A DNA stretch of 64,000 nucleotides from Streptomyces lomondensis (GTDB taxonomy: Bacteria; Actinomycetota; Actinomycetes; Streptomycetales; Streptomycetaceae): NCBI RefSeq assembly GCF_014651035.1, contig NZ_BMWC01000007.1:248001-312000 (forward strand), in the 5' to 3' direction. How positions within the stretch are numbered: the first letter of the stretch is position 1; each line of letters begins with the position of its first letter. The notes below the pieces were generated by a model that made no database searches, was not told the origin of the DNA, and was given only the letters and a program-made list of their open reading frames with translations. Below are positions 42,966 through 51,911 of the stretch, in pieces. A program made the translations under genes and the position numbers.

Positions 42966-44252
42966 CTACGTCGTGGGTTCCGGCTCGGCCGCGGGTGTGC
43001 TGTTCGTTATGCGGCTGCCCGCGCGCGGCAGCGCAGTCCGCATCGGCAGGCAGCAGGCCGCCCCGAGGACCGCGATCGCGGTGAGCGTTCCCCACAGGGC
43101 CAGGCTTCCTGTGCTCAGCAACCAGGCGTAGAGGCCGGGAGCGACAGCCGAGGCGACGGTCCAGGACAGCTGGTAGACCGCGAGGTAGCGCCCGCGCACC
43201 TCTTCGGGGGGCGTTTCCGCCGCGAGCGCTTCGAGCACGGGGTCGGCGGTCATCTCGCCCAGGGTGTAGATCACCACAGCGATGAGGACGACCGTCGCGG
43301 CCGCCCACGCGGTCATGAGGTCGGCGGTCCAGAGGACGACGTACGACACGCCCGAGAGACCTGCGGCAAGGATGATGACGGAGGATCTGACGGCTCCGGT
43401 CATGGACTTCACGACGAGCCCCTGCCCGAGGCTGATCATCAGTGTGTTGATGACGAACACCCCGCCGGAGATCCAGCCCGGGAGGTCCAGCGTCTCGACG
43501 ATGTACACCGGCATGGCCACACTCAGCGCCATGGTCGTCAGCGCGTAGCAGAGGTTGGAGGCCACCAGCCAGCGGTAGCCGCGGTCGCGCAGCACGACTG
43601 CCCAGCCGCCCCTGTGCCGCCCCTTGCTCTCCGACGGCTCCTCGACGGTCCGGACCCCGGCCATGATCAGGTACGACACCAGGAAGGACAGCGCGTTCAG
43701 GCCTACGACGGCCTGGTAGACGGCGAATTCGTCCACGGTCGTGGCCGCGCCGGCAAGGAGCCCGCCGACCGCGAACCCGGCGTTGCGGACGGCTCCGAGG
43801 AAGCCGAACCACTTCTCCCGTTCCCCGGGCGGGCAGGCACCGGCGACCAGGGGACCGTACGACGCCCAGAACGCCGTACGGCCGATGGCGGCGATGCAGA
43901 CGACGGCGCTCACGCCCGCGAACGAGTCCACGAAGGGGTGGGCGGCGAAGCCCACGAGTTGTAAGAGGTTTCCGGCCTGGAGGACACGCTTGGCTCCGTA
44001 GCGGTCGACGAACTGGCCCATGATCGCCGTCATCGGCAGCGAAAGGAACGACGCGACCGACAGCGCGAGACCCACCTCGACGAGCGACAGCGGTGTGCTG
44101 CGCAGGAAATAGATCACCGACACCGGAAGCCACGTGCCGGTACCGAGGGTGTCGATGCCGATCGCGGTGACGAGGCGCCGGTGGCGGCCGACCCTGGGGA
44201 AGCCGAGTCTGGAGAACATGCGGGACATCCTCTGGTACCGGGTGAAGCTCAT
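42966..44252 (-). CDS. MFS exporter, last gene of the biosynthetic operon
   Basis: The 428-residue protein has twelve membrane helices and the MFS loop MGQFVDRYGAKRVLQAGN after helix 2. It starts at ATG 44252, overlapping the HAD stop (ATGA). The position at the end of an eleven-gene operon makes a product exporter or self-resistance pump the obvious role. The PMTAIMGQFVDRYGAKRV region fits drug:H+ antiporters. Confidence 0.88.
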   Translation of the reverse strand: MSFTRYQRMSRMFSRLGFPRVGRHRRLVTAIGIDTLGTGTWLPVSVIYFLRSTPLSLVEVGLALSVASFLSLPMTAIMGQFVDRYGAKRVLQAGNLLQLVGFAAHPFVDSFAGVSAVVCIAAIGRTAFWASYGPLVAGACPPGEREKWFGFLGAVRNAGFAVGGLLAGAATTVDEFAVYQAVVGLNALSFLVSYLIMAGVRTVEEPSESKGRHRGGWAVVLRDRGYRWLVASNLCYALTTMALSVAMPVYIVETLDLPGWISGGVFVINTLMISLGQGLVVKSMTGAVRSSVIILAAGLSGVSYVVLWTADLMTAWAAATVVLIAVVIYTLGEMTADPVLEALAAETPPEEVRGRYLAVYQLSWTVASAVAPGLYAWLLSTGSLALWGTLTAIAVLGAACCLPMRTALPRAGSRITNSTPAAEPEPTT

Positions 44253-44920
44253 GTCAAGGTCGCGCGCCTCGCCGACAGACCCTGGAGAAACAGCAGATCC
44301 ACCTCTTCGAGGGACCGGACGACGGTCCGGCCCGCGGCCGGCGGGATCGGGGCCACCGACGGTACGGCGACCACCGGGCAGCCCGCGGCCTCGGCGGCGG
44401 CGACGCCCGAGGCGGAGTCCTCGATGGCGACGCACCGCGCCGGGTCCACGCCGAGTCCGGCTGCGGCCCGCAGATAGGACTCCGGGTGCGGCTTGGTGCG
44501 GATGACGTCGTCGCGGGAGACCGTGAGGGTGAAGTGCTGTGCGCCGAGCGACGTCAGCACCTGTCCGATGGTGCGGCGGCTGGAGGCGGAGACGAGCGCC
44601 ATGGGGACCTGGTGCGCGGCGAGTTCGGCGAGGAGGCGGGCCGCGCCGGGCATCAGGGGGAGGTGGCCGCTGATGCGTTCCTCGAACCGGCGGCTGATCC
44701 GGGCCATGAGTTCGGGCAGGGTGATGTGCGCTCCGGTCGCTTCGAGGAGGAAGCCGACGGCCCGTTCCATGGGGCCGCCGACCACCACATGGCGCCACGC
44801 GTCGTCGAGTCGGTGCCCGAGTTCGGCGAAGAGCTCCACCTCGGCGTCCCACCAGATGCCCTCGGTGTCGATCAGGGTGCCGTCCATGTCGAGGAACACC
44901 GCGTCCGGGCCGTCGCTCAC
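44249..44920 (-). CDS. HAD-superfamily phosphatase
   Basis: The 223-residue product has FLDMDGTLIDTEG (motif I with both Asp residues), MALVSASSRRTIG (motif II), RTKPHPESYLRA (motif III Lys) and CVAIEDSASGVAAAEAAG (motif IV). The cap position is that of the beta-phosphoglucomutase-like group. A phosphatase in this operon would remove phosphate from a sugar or nucleotide intermediate, for example one made by the GTP cyclohydrolase-like enzyme. The start GTG 44920 overlaps the previous stop. Confidence 0.85.
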   Translation of the reverse strand: MSDGPDAVFLDMDGTLIDTEGIWWDAEVELFAELGHRLDDAWRHVVVGGPMERAVGFLLEATGAHITLPELMARISRRFEERISGHLPLMPGAARLLAELAAHQVPMALVSASSRRTIGQVLTSLGAQHFTLTVSRDDVIRTKPHPESYLRAAAGLGVDPARCVAIEDSASGVAAAEAAGCPVVAVPSVAPIPPAAGRTVVRSLEEVDLLFLQGLSARRATLT

Positions 44921-46053
44921 GAGGTCTTCCTGAAGTTGTTCAGGAAGACCTCGGACCCCATTCCGCCGGTCATCAGGCGGTCACCTCGCCGGTTCGTGAT
45001 CCTGCTCAGCCAGTCGTTGGTGCCCATGTCGACCAGCGAGTACGTCTCGCCGCTCATGTTGCGTGCGGTCATCTTCACGACGAGGTCCTGGTAGTAGCCC
45101 ATCCCGGCGTGCCGCTCCAGATCGAAGACCACGTTCACCGATCCGGTGCGGCGCAGCCGCTCGATGCGGGAGACCGCCTCCCCGAACACCTTCGCCGAGT
45201 AGTCGAGCGGTCGGCTGAGGAACCGCAGACGGGCCGGGAGGGACCTGGCCAGCGACGGGAGTTCGCGGAGCTCGACCTGCTTCGGCAGCGGGACTCCGAG
45301 AGTGTCGAAGGCACTGAAGCCGAAGGTGCGCGTGTTGCGCATGATGTGTTCCCGGTCCGCGCCGAGTTCCTTGATGAGCAGCTCCACCACCCGCAGGTTC
45401 GACACGGCGACCGTGACGTCCTTCGCCGCGTATCCGATCGATTCGGCCCGATCGATGATGGCCAGGTAGGTGGAGAGGTGCTCGGCGAGCCGTCGTACCT
45501 TGAAGTCGTCGAAGTCGGGGGTGCTCTCCGCGCTCAACAGGCTCAGGGCGTGGTAGTGCGGTTTGAAGCCGGGTTCGCTGTGGGTCTGCGTGCGCAGTTC
45601 CCGGTGAAAGGTGCCCAGGGTGACGCCGGGCCAGATGTCCCCCACGGCCTCCGCCTTGCGCTGCCGGGCTGCCTCGAGGGTCAGCACCGACAGACCGTCG
45701 GCGACCACCTCGGTGTTGCGGATGGTGCCGAGCACCGTCTTCTGGCTGATGCTGGACAAGGCACTGCTCGATCCGAGGGCCGCCACGGGGGACAGTTCCT
45801 TCATCCGCACCGACTCGGGGATCGCGTCCATGGCGACGGACAGGAAGCGGACCACGTCACGCTGGTCGAGCTCGCTCGGCGCGGTGAAGGAGTTCGCCAT
45901 GTGCCGGCGGTAGACGTCGTGCGCGGCAAGGCGCGCGGCGCGGTCCGCCTGCAGGCCGATGAGGACGGACTGCAGGGCACGCGGCGGGATGGCGGCGAGC
46001 TGCTCCATGGGCGCGCTGACGGCGGCACGGTCGCTGAGGTTCATGGGGGTCAC
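44917..46053 (-). CDS. Unassigned biosynthetic-operon protein, possibly class II tRNA-synthetase-like
   Basis: The 378-residue protein is not confidently assignable. GTIRNTEVVADGLSVLTLEA in the middle and DLERHAGMGYYQDLVVKMTA plus RGDRLMTGGMGSEVFLNN near the C-terminus recall the class II synthetase core of HisS/HisZ-type proteins, where a glycine-rich strand forms the base of the active site. A HisZ-type protein would pair with a phosphoribosyltransferase, which is not in the operon. Between GTP cyclohydrolase II and HAD, it could act on a nucleotide-derived precursor. It starts at GTG 46053; ATG 46044 is an alternative. Confidence 0.45.
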   Translation of the reverse strand: MTPMNLSDRAAVSAPMEQLAAIPPRALQSVLIGLQADRAARLAAHDVYRRHMANSFTAPSELDQRDVVRFLSVAMDAIPESVRMKELSPVAALGSSSALSSISQKTVLGTIRNTEVVADGLSVLTLEAARQRKAEAVGDIWPGVTLGTFHRELRTQTHSEPGFKPHYHALSLLSAESTPDFDDFKVRRLAEHLSTYLAIIDRAESIGYAAKDVTVAVSNLRVVELLIKELGADREHIMRNTRTFGFSAFDTLGVPLPKQVELRELPSLARSLPARLRFLSRPLDYSAKVFGEAVSRIERLRRTGSVNVVFDLERHAGMGYYQDLVVKMTARNMSGETYSLVDMGTNDWLSRITNRRGDRLMTGGMGSEVFLNNFRKTS

Positions 46054-46059
46054 GGTGGC

Positions 46060-46662
46060 TCAGCCCACAAACTTGATCTTGCCGAAGTCGACGGTGTGGT
46101 CGCCCTCGACCTGTTTCATCAGCAGGTACTCGTAGGCGTGCTTGCTGACCTCGTAGGACAGCGCGATCTGGGACTCCACCTGATATCCCAGCTCCTCCAG
46201 AGCCTGCCGTTTGAGGGGGTTGTTGGATATCAGGGTCACCTGTTCGGCCATCCCGAGGTCGGCGAGGGCGGTGCCCGCCACGGAATAGTCGCGCATGTCG
46301 CGGCCCAGCCCCAGCGAGGCGTACGCCTCGTAGGAGTTGACCCCGCGCACCCGTTGGGTCTCCATGCCGCGGATCTTCAGGTCCAGGCCGGCTCCGCGGC
46401 CCTCCTGGAAGAGGTAGACGATCGCGCCCGCGCCCCGCTTGGTGATCTCCTGCATGGTGGTGTGCAGTTGGGGGCCGCAGTCGCAGTCGGTCGCCATCAG
46501 CGCCTCTCCGAAGATGCAGGAGGAATGGAGCCGCACCGCCGTGCCCGCATCGGAGAGGTCCCCGTGGGACATGCTGAGACAGCGCTGGCCGGTGCCGTCC
46601 TCGTGCGTCGACACGCTGAAGGTGCCGTGCGCCGTCTCGAGCAGGGTTGTCGCAATGATCAC
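46060..46662 (-). CDS. GTP cyclohydrolase II-like enzyme
   Basis: The 200-residue product has the RibA motifs: VRLHSSCIFGEALMATDCDC with three zinc cysteines, YLFQEGRGAGLDLKIRGMET (phosphate-binding), GRDMRDYSVAGTALADLG (with the catalytic Asp/Arg/Tyr region) and LISNNPLKRQALEELG. GTP cyclohydrolase II opens GTP to a diaminopyrimidinone; copies in biosynthetic clusters feed pyrimidine- or pteridine-like natural products. Start GTG 46662 has GGAAGGA nine bases upstream; GTG 46680 is also possible. No other riboflavin genes are nearby, so this is a cluster-specific copy. Confidence 0.85.
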   Translation of the reverse strand: MIIATTLLETAHGTFSVSTHEDGTGQRCLSMSHGDLSDAGTAVRLHSSCIFGEALMATDCDCGPQLHTTMQEITKRGAGAIVYLFQEGRGAGLDLKIRGMETQRVRGVNSYEAYASLGLGRDMRDYSVAGTALADLGMAEQVTLISNNPLKRQALEELGYQVESQIALSYEVSKHAYEYLLMKQVEGDHTVDFGKIKFVG

Positions 46663-46701
46663 GGTCTCGATTCCTTCCACGCGTTCGCGGATGTCGGAGT
46701 G

Positions 46702-48051
46702 CTACTCGTCCTGGCGCAGCGTGTTGTAGTCGGCGAGGGACGCCAGCAGCCGCGTGGTCACCTCGGGGTCGGAGCAGGGGCGGGGCCGCTGGTCGGCGTC
46801 GAAGCGCTCCAGCCTGACCACCGGCTCGATGGGGCCGAGGCCGCCGAAGTACTCATGGAAGTCGGCCAGATGCCGCGTGAGCCGGAACTCGCCGTCCCAC
46901 ACCACTTCCTTGGCCAGCAGGTGCGGCAGCCCGCCGGGGGCGGCCCGCCGGTCCATCAGGCCCTGTTGGAACCGGATGGACGCGTCGGTGTCGGCGACGT
47001 ACGCCTGGGCGAAGGCGGTGCGCACCGGGTACTCGGCGCTGTCGCGGACCGTCGGCGCGAGCGAGGCGCCGTCCATCCGCAGGAACGCGGTGGGCAGGTC
47101 GCCCATCAGCTCGGAGACGGTCGGCAGCAGATCCACGGTGCGCACGCGCCCGGTGTGGCATCCGGGGCGTACGTCGTCGCCGAGGAAGAGCAGCGGCACC
47201 CGCAGGACGCCCTCGGCCACGCTGTTGAAGTGGCCGAAGCTGTCGGGGCCGTACTCCTCACCGTGGTCGCCGAACAGGACGACGAGGGTGCGACGGCCGG
47301 CCGTGACCGCGAACAGCTTCTCGACGAACGGCTGGAAGCGCGTGGCGAGGAAGTGCTCGATGCCCTCCAGGTAGAGGCCGAAGATGTCCTCGGCGCGCCC
47401 CGCCTGCCACAGCTCCTGGATCACCCGCTTGTAGCGCAGCAGGTGCTCCAGGTCCTCGGTCGAGCGGTAGGTCTCGACGAGCTGGTCCTTGGGCAGCTCC
47501 GCCGGGCTGCCGACCTCCGCTTCCAGCTCGGCGAGCCGGGCGCGGTAGGCGTCACCGCCGTAGTGCAGGTTGTGGAAGCCGTACGGCACGTGGACGCCGC
47601 CGAAGTGGACCAGGCTGACCGAGCGGGTCGTGGCGGAGAGCGAGGAGAGGAAGGCGTCGTCGTCCTCGACGATGAAGTCGTCCACGCCTCGGTCCAGTCC
47701 CAGGGTCGGGCCGAGGACGAGCGGGAAGTCGCTCTTGAGGAGCGTCCTGTAGCCGGCGCGCCGGGCCCGGGTGAACAGGGTGTCGGTGGTGAGGGTCCGG
47801 TTGAGGAACTCGAAGACGCCGTGCCTGAGCGGCCACTTACCGGTCAGGAGCGTGGAGTGGGAGGCCGAGGTGTAGGGCGCGGCCGAAACGCAGTTGGGGA
47901 AGAACGCGCCGTGCGCGACGAGGTCGTCGAGGACCGGCGTGGCGGGCGCGCCGAGCCCCGGGTAGGTGTCGGGCCACAGCTTGAGCGGGTTGGCTCCGAT
48001 GCCGTCGCTGCGCAGCGTGTCGAGGGAGATCAGAACGATGTGGTCATACAC
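46702..48051 (-). CDS. Sulfatase/alkaline-phosphatase-fold enzyme 1
   Basis: The 449-residue protein has the metal-binding ISLDTLRSDGIG start, SAAPYTSASHSTLLTGKWP at the nucleophile position (Thr61 instead of the Cys that is modified to formylglycine in true sulfatases) and VVLFGDHGEEYGPDSFGHF with the second metal site. The metal ligands are retained, so it is probably active as a phospho- or sulfo-transferase or hydrolase that uses Thr. It resembles the other two sulfatase-fold genes of the cluster. It follows the sulfotransferase gene in the operon. Confidence 0.8.
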   Translation of the reverse strand: MYDHIVLISLDTLRSDGIGANPLKLWPDTYPGLGAPATPVLDDLVAHGAFFPNCVSAAPYTSASHSTLLTGKWPLRHGVFEFLNRTLTTDTLFTRARRAGYRTLLKSDFPLVLGPTLGLDRGVDDFIVEDDDAFLSSLSATTRSVSLVHFGGVHVPYGFHNLHYGGDAYRARLAELEAEVGSPAELPKDQLVETYRSTEDLEHLLRYKRVIQELWQAGRAEDIFGLYLEGIEHFLATRFQPFVEKLFAVTAGRRTLVVLFGDHGEEYGPDSFGHFNSVAEGVLRVPLLFLGDDVRPGCHTGRVRTVDLLPTVSELMGDLPTAFLRMDGASLAPTVRDSAEYPVRTAFAQAYVADTDASIRFQQGLMDRRAAPGGLPHLLAKEVVWDGEFRLTRHLADFHEYFGGLGPIEPVVRLERFDADQRPRPCSDPEVTTRLLASLADYNTLRQDE

Positions 48052-48087
48052 GGGCTGTCCTTGGCTGGTACGTCTCGGTTCGTGCTC

Positions 48088-49437
48088 TCACACCCACTCC
48101 GCGGGGTCCGTGTAGCCGAGCCGCTCCGCGGTCCGGCGGGTGCCGCTGTCCAGCGCCGCCTCGATGCTCGCCGCCCGCTCCCGCCAGCGTCCGGGCCGTG
48201 GTTCGCGGGTGGCGACGACGGGCCCGATGCCCTGGTGGACCGCGCGCCGGAACTCCCCCTCGAAGGGGACGCCGAGCCAGTCCGCCAGCTTTTCGAAGCA
48301 CTCGGTACGCCGGTCCGGGCCGGCGATGAGGTCCTCGAACCTGAGGGTCGTACGGGGTACCGCCGGGTCTTGGAGGTCGTCGAGTACGGCTTGGTGGGCG
48401 CTGCGCCACTGGAAGGCGCAGACGTCGAGCAGCGGAGCGTCGGCGAACTCCTCCCAGCCGGGCGGCAGGTCGAATTTCCACCACCACCGGTTGTCGGGAT
48501 GCCGCTCGGTATAGCCACTGATGCCCAGGGGCCGGGTCGTGCGGTGGGCGTGGAAGCCGTGGTGCAGCCAGCCGTCGTGCAGCCCGTTCACCGCGGCCGC
48601 CGGGTTGCGGGTGAGGTGGACGACCCTGAACCGGGCTGCCGGGAAGAGGGCTCGCAGGAAGCCGAGCCGGTAGGCGTTGCTGGGCGTCTTGATGACCAGG
48701 GGCCTGCTCGCGAGGTCTCCCGGGCCGGCCAGGCGCCAGGGCACGGGCAGGACGAACGGCGGCTCTTCCAGGAGGGTCTCGCCCGGAGCACCGCGCGGCG
48801 CGGGATGCGGCAGCTCCGCACGCAGCAACCGCCGCGGGAGGTCGTAGAACCACGGCTCCACGTCGAGGCCCTGGCGGGCCAGCTCCTGGAAGAGGTCCAG
48901 GTAGAAGCGGGGTGCGCCGGGACGCCCGCCCCCGGCGCGGTGCGCCGCCAGCCGGTCGAGGACGGTGGCCGCCAGCTTCTCGGGGTTCAGGGGCAGTTCG
49001 GGCCACTGCATGACCAGGCGCGCGGTCACGTCGAGCGCGAACCTCTCGTCCGCTGCGGGGTCCTCGTCGGTACGGCGGTCCGCCGCGCCGATCTCCAGGG
49101 CGAGCTCCTCGTCGAGGACGGCCCCCAGCTCCGGGTCGAGGGACGCGAGATCAGCGGCCGCCAGCCGGTCGGAGGTGGCGCCTCCGTACGGATACCCGAG
49201 TCCCACCATGCGCAGGAAGGGGTTGATCTCACCGCGCAGGTGCAGCAAGTCCGTCGACGTGCGCAGCAGTTCGGCGACCATGCTGGAGCCGCCGCGCGAG
49301 CTGCTGGCGAGCACCACCACGTCCCGCACCCGGGCGGTGGTGGCCGGCCCGGGCCGGCCACGCATGCGACGCAGCGTGGCCAGCCGGTCCGTGAGCTCGG
49401 GCCGCAGCTCCGGCACGGTGGTCGCACGGGCCGTCAT
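48088..49437 (-). CDS. Sulfotransferase-family protein 1 (449 aa)
   Basis: The start ATG 49437 overlaps the stop of the GyrB-methyltransferase gene (ATGA). The PAPS 5'-phosphosulfate loop is VVVLASSSRGGSSMVAELLR, the 3'-phosphate region is near RFRVVHLTRNPAAAVNGLHD, and RTTLRFEDLIAGPDRR is the RxEDL motif typical of the fold. At 449 residues it is longer than simple sulfotransferases and carries a helical insertion. It should transfer a sulfuryl group from PAPS to a hydroxyl or amine of the product. Confidence 0.82.
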   Translation of the reverse strand: MTARATTVPELRPELTDRLATLRRMRGRPGPATTARVRDVVVLASSSRGGSSMVAELLRTSTDLLHLRGEINPFLRMVGLGYPYGGATSDRLAAADLASLDPELGAVLDEELALEIGAADRRTDEDPAADERFALDVTARLVMQWPELPLNPEKLAATVLDRLAAHRAGGGRPGAPRFYLDLFQELARQGLDVEPWFYDLPRRLLRAELPHPAPRGAPGETLLEEPPFVLPVPWRLAGPGDLASRPLVIKTPSNAYRLGFLRALFPAARFRVVHLTRNPAAAVNGLHDGWLHHGFHAHRTTRPLGISGYTERHPDNRWWWKFDLPPGWEEFADAPLLDVCAFQWRSAHQAVLDDLQDPAVPRTTLRFEDLIAGPDRRTECFEKLADWLGVPFEGEFRRAVHQGIGPVVATREPRPGRWRERAASIEAALDSGTRRTAERLGYTDPAEWV

Positions 49438-51410
49438 GCCGCCTTCCTGAGCGAGTAGACACACCACCGCCACTGGTCCCGGATCGATCCGTCGGCCAGC
49501 ACCTCGAAGGGGTGCACGTCGCGGACCTCCTTGGGCGCGTCGTAGTACAGCTGCTGGATCTCCCGGCGGGCGGCCGGGGTCGTCTCATGGGTGTCGATCC
49601 ACAGGTCGATCGACTCCCACAGCCTGTACTCCTCCTTCACCAGGCCGGTGAACCCGGCCCCGAGCAGCAGCTCTCGGAACTCCGGCTCGCTGAACATGTG
49701 GTTCAGCAGCGGCTGCTTCTTCTTGAAGATGCGGTACATCCAGTACGCGTCCTCGTCGGCGTACGGGACGATCTGGCCGACGATGAACTGTCCGCCGGGC
49801 TTCAACACCCGGAAGATCTCCGACAGGGGCCGCTCCGGCTGCGGCAGCAGATGCAGGACCTCACGGGTGACCACCAGGTCGAAACTGGCGTCCGGATAAG
49901 GCAGGTCGTACACGGTGCCCTGGTCGACCCGGTCGAGGCGGGTGGAGGCGATCTCCACCATCTCCGGTGTCAGGTCCAGACCGATACTCTCGCCGACCTT
50001 GTCCTTGAAGGCCGCGCCGACGACACCACTGCCGCAGCACACGTCGAGCATCCGGGCGTCGGCGGGCACGTCCGCCATGGCCGCGTGCCGGGCGAGCAGG
50101 CCGTCGTCGGTCAGCCAGGAGCACGACTCGTGCCAGTTGCGCGAGCGGATGCCGAACTGCCGCTGATAGACGGTGTAGTCGATGGACAGCTCACGGCGCT
50201 GGTAGCGGGCGGTGCGGCCGGCCATCCGCGCGGCGATACGGGCGCGCGTGGCCTCCAGCGCGCGTGCGGTCACCCGTCGGGCGAGACCGTCGTCGGCGCC
50301 CAGCAGGCTGGCGAACTCCTTCTCGACGACGTCCTGGACGAACCGGCCGACCTCCGGGTTCTGCAGCCGCTTCTTGGTCTGCCCGTCGTAGCGCGGGCTG
50401 TCCATGCGCAGCGAGACGATCGCGGTGAGGCCTTCGAGGATGTCGACGGTGGTGATCTGCTCGCCGATGCGGACGTCGAGCATGCCCTGGTCGGCCGCGT
50501 ACTGGTTCACGGTGGCCGCGAGCGCCGCGCGCAGCCCGTCGACGTGCGCGCCGCCCAGCTCGGTGTGGACGCCGTTGACGAAGGCGCGGATCTCCTCGGT
50601 GTACCGCTCCGTCCACTGGAAAGCGAGCTCGAAGGAGGCCTCGCCCGCGTCGGCCGCGATCACCACCGGGTCGGCGTGGACGGTGCTGACCTCACGGTTG
50701 AGGTGCTCCAGGAAGGCGCGGACGCCGCCGGTGAAGCGGTACTCCTCGTGCCGGCCGGTGCGCTCGTCGGTGAAGCGGACGGTGAGGCCGGGGTGCAGGA
50801 AGGCGGCCTCCTCCAGGCGCGTGGCGATCGCGGGGGCGGAGAACTCGGCGTCACCGAAGATCAGCGGGTCGGGCCGGAAGGCGAGAGCGGTGCCGCGTCG
50901 CCCGCCGTCCTGCGCTGCCACCGGTTCGGTGGCCAGGCCGGCGTCCGGTTCGCCGCGGCGGTACTCCTGCCAGTACCGGGCGCCACCCCGCCATACCTCC
51001 AGCCGGAGCCACTCCGACAGGGCGTTGACGCAGGACAGGCCGACGCCGTGCAGGCCGGCGGAGCGGGAGTAGGCGTCGCCGCTGAACTTGCCGCCCGCAT
51101 GCAGCGTGGTGAGCACGACTTCGGCGGCGGGCCGGCCGGTCTCGGGGTGCGGGTCGACCGGGATGCCCCGGCCGTCGTCGGCGACCAGGCACGAGCCGTC
51201 GGTCCGCAGGACGACCGAGACCTCGGTGCAGTGGCCGGCCTCCGCCTCGTCCACGGCGTTGTCGAGGAGTTCGAAGACCAGGTGGTGCAGTCCGTCGACG
51301 TCCGTGGAGCCGATGTACATCGCCGGGGTACGGCGTACGGCCTCCAGCCCGGAGAAGACCACGATGGAGGAGGCGTCGTAAGCCTCGGCCAGGAGAGGTT
51401 CGTCAGGCAC
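49434..51410 (-). CDS. GyrB ATPase-transducer half fused to a SAM methyltransferase
   Basis: Residues 1-200 are a GHKL ATPase: FELLDNAVDEA with Glu47/Asn51, LVADDGRGIP, HAGGKFSGDAY, the AGLHGVGLSCVNALS lid and RRGTALAF. Residues 205-390 are the GyrB transducer (GAHVDGLRAA, YDGQTKKRLQNPEV with the QTK lysine). The protein leaves GyrB just before TOPRIM and, at about 425, enters a class I methyltransferase (MLDVCCGSGVVGAAF, LDLTPEMVEIAS, VTREVLHLLPQP). So it has the ATP/inhibitor-binding 43-kDa-like half but no DNA-cleavage domain. It may be a decoy for a gyrase inhibitor made here. It overlaps the previous gene by eight bases. Confidence 0.9.
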   Translation of the reverse strand: MPDEPLLAEAYDASSIVVFSGLEAVRRTPAMYIGSTDVDGLHHLVFELLDNAVDEAEAGHCTEVSVVLRTDGSCLVADDGRGIPVDPHPETGRPAAEVVLTTLHAGGKFSGDAYSRSAGLHGVGLSCVNALSEWLRLEVWRGGARYWQEYRRGEPDAGLATEPVAAQDGGRRGTALAFRPDPLIFGDAEFSAPAIATRLEEAAFLHPGLTVRFTDERTGRHEEYRFTGGVRAFLEHLNREVSTVHADPVVIAADAGEASFELAFQWTERYTEEIRAFVNGVHTELGGAHVDGLRAALAATVNQYAADQGMLDVRIGEQITTVDILEGLTAIVSLRMDSPRYDGQTKKRLQNPEVGRFVQDVVEKEFASLLGADDGLARRVTARALEATRARIAARMAGRTARYQRRELSIDYTVYQRQFGIRSRNWHESCSWLTDDGLLARHAAMADVPADARMLDVCCGSGVVGAAFKDKVGESIGLDLTPEMVEIASTRLDRVDQGTVYDLPYPDASFDLVVTREVLHLLPQPERPLSEIFRVLKPGGQFIVGQIVPYADEDAYWMYRIFKKKQPLLNHMFSEPEFRELLLGAGFTGLVKEEYRLWESIDLWIDTHETTPAARREIQQLYYDAPKEVRDVHPFEVLADGSIRDQWRWCVYSLRKAA

Positions 51411-51867
51411 CGGCGCCTCCTTCGGTGGTCGCCGCCCCGGCGGGGAGCGGCGCTTCCAGGGTGTTCAGCAGTTGTTCGCATCGGGCCAGGTGGGCCCGCT
51501 TGAGGGAGCCGAGCGTGGTGAGCCAGCTGGCCACGTCGTCGCGGCCCTCCTCGCGGGCGTCGGTGGCGAGCCGGGGGTAGACCTCGTTGGCCTCGTGGAG
51601 CATGTCCGCCACGGAGGCCGCCAGGTTGAGGCGGGTGTCACCGACGGTCTGCAGGGTGTGCGGGTCGGCGATGTCCTGGAGCGCGTCGAGGTGCCCGTGG
51701 GCGACGCACGCGACGGACTCGGCCAGTTCTCGGAAGGCGCGGGCCGTCTCCCCGTGCCCCTCGATCTCGGCGACCTGCGCGAAGTAGGTGTAACGCTGCA
51801 CGGCGGTCGCCTCGGCGGCGAGGGTCGCGCGCAGCTCACCGACGAGGCCGTTGCTGGGCTGGGCCAT
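51403..51867 (-). CDS. Rubrerythrin-like four-helix protein with degraded diiron site
   Basis: The 154-residue product has the ferritin-like pattern LRATLAAEATAVQRYTYFAQ, AEIEGHGETARAFRELAES and HEANEVYPRLATDAREEG. Standard rubrerythrins have an ExxH pair in the second helix (as in GETGHAFGH); the aligned residues here are V52 and V55 in ESVACVAHGHL. Half of the usual metal site is therefore lost, and a conventional diiron oxidase is unlikely. It may be structural, or bind something else. It lies between two methyltransferase genes in the operon. Confidence 0.75.
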   Translation of the reverse strand: MAQPSNGLVGELRATLAAEATAVQRYTYFAQVAEIEGHGETARAFRELAESVACVAHGHLDALQDIADPHTLQTVGDTRLNLAASVADMLHEANEVYPRLATDAREEGRDDVASWLTTLGSLKRAHLARCEQLLNTLEAPLPAGAATTEGGAGA

Positions 51868-51911
51868 GGAACTCCAATGCGGTCACAGACGGGGCTCCCG
51901 TACGGGACGGG

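Noticed and set aside
45109..49458. Very long forward frame (1449 codons) over the biosynthetic operon
   Set aside because: Codon bias makes the reverse strand of high-GC genes look open. Its translation has no domains, and four convincing genes occupy the opposite strand.
49434..51410. Functional second gyrase B subunit
   Set aside because: TOPRIM and the GyrA-interacting tail are absent and are replaced by a methyltransferase.
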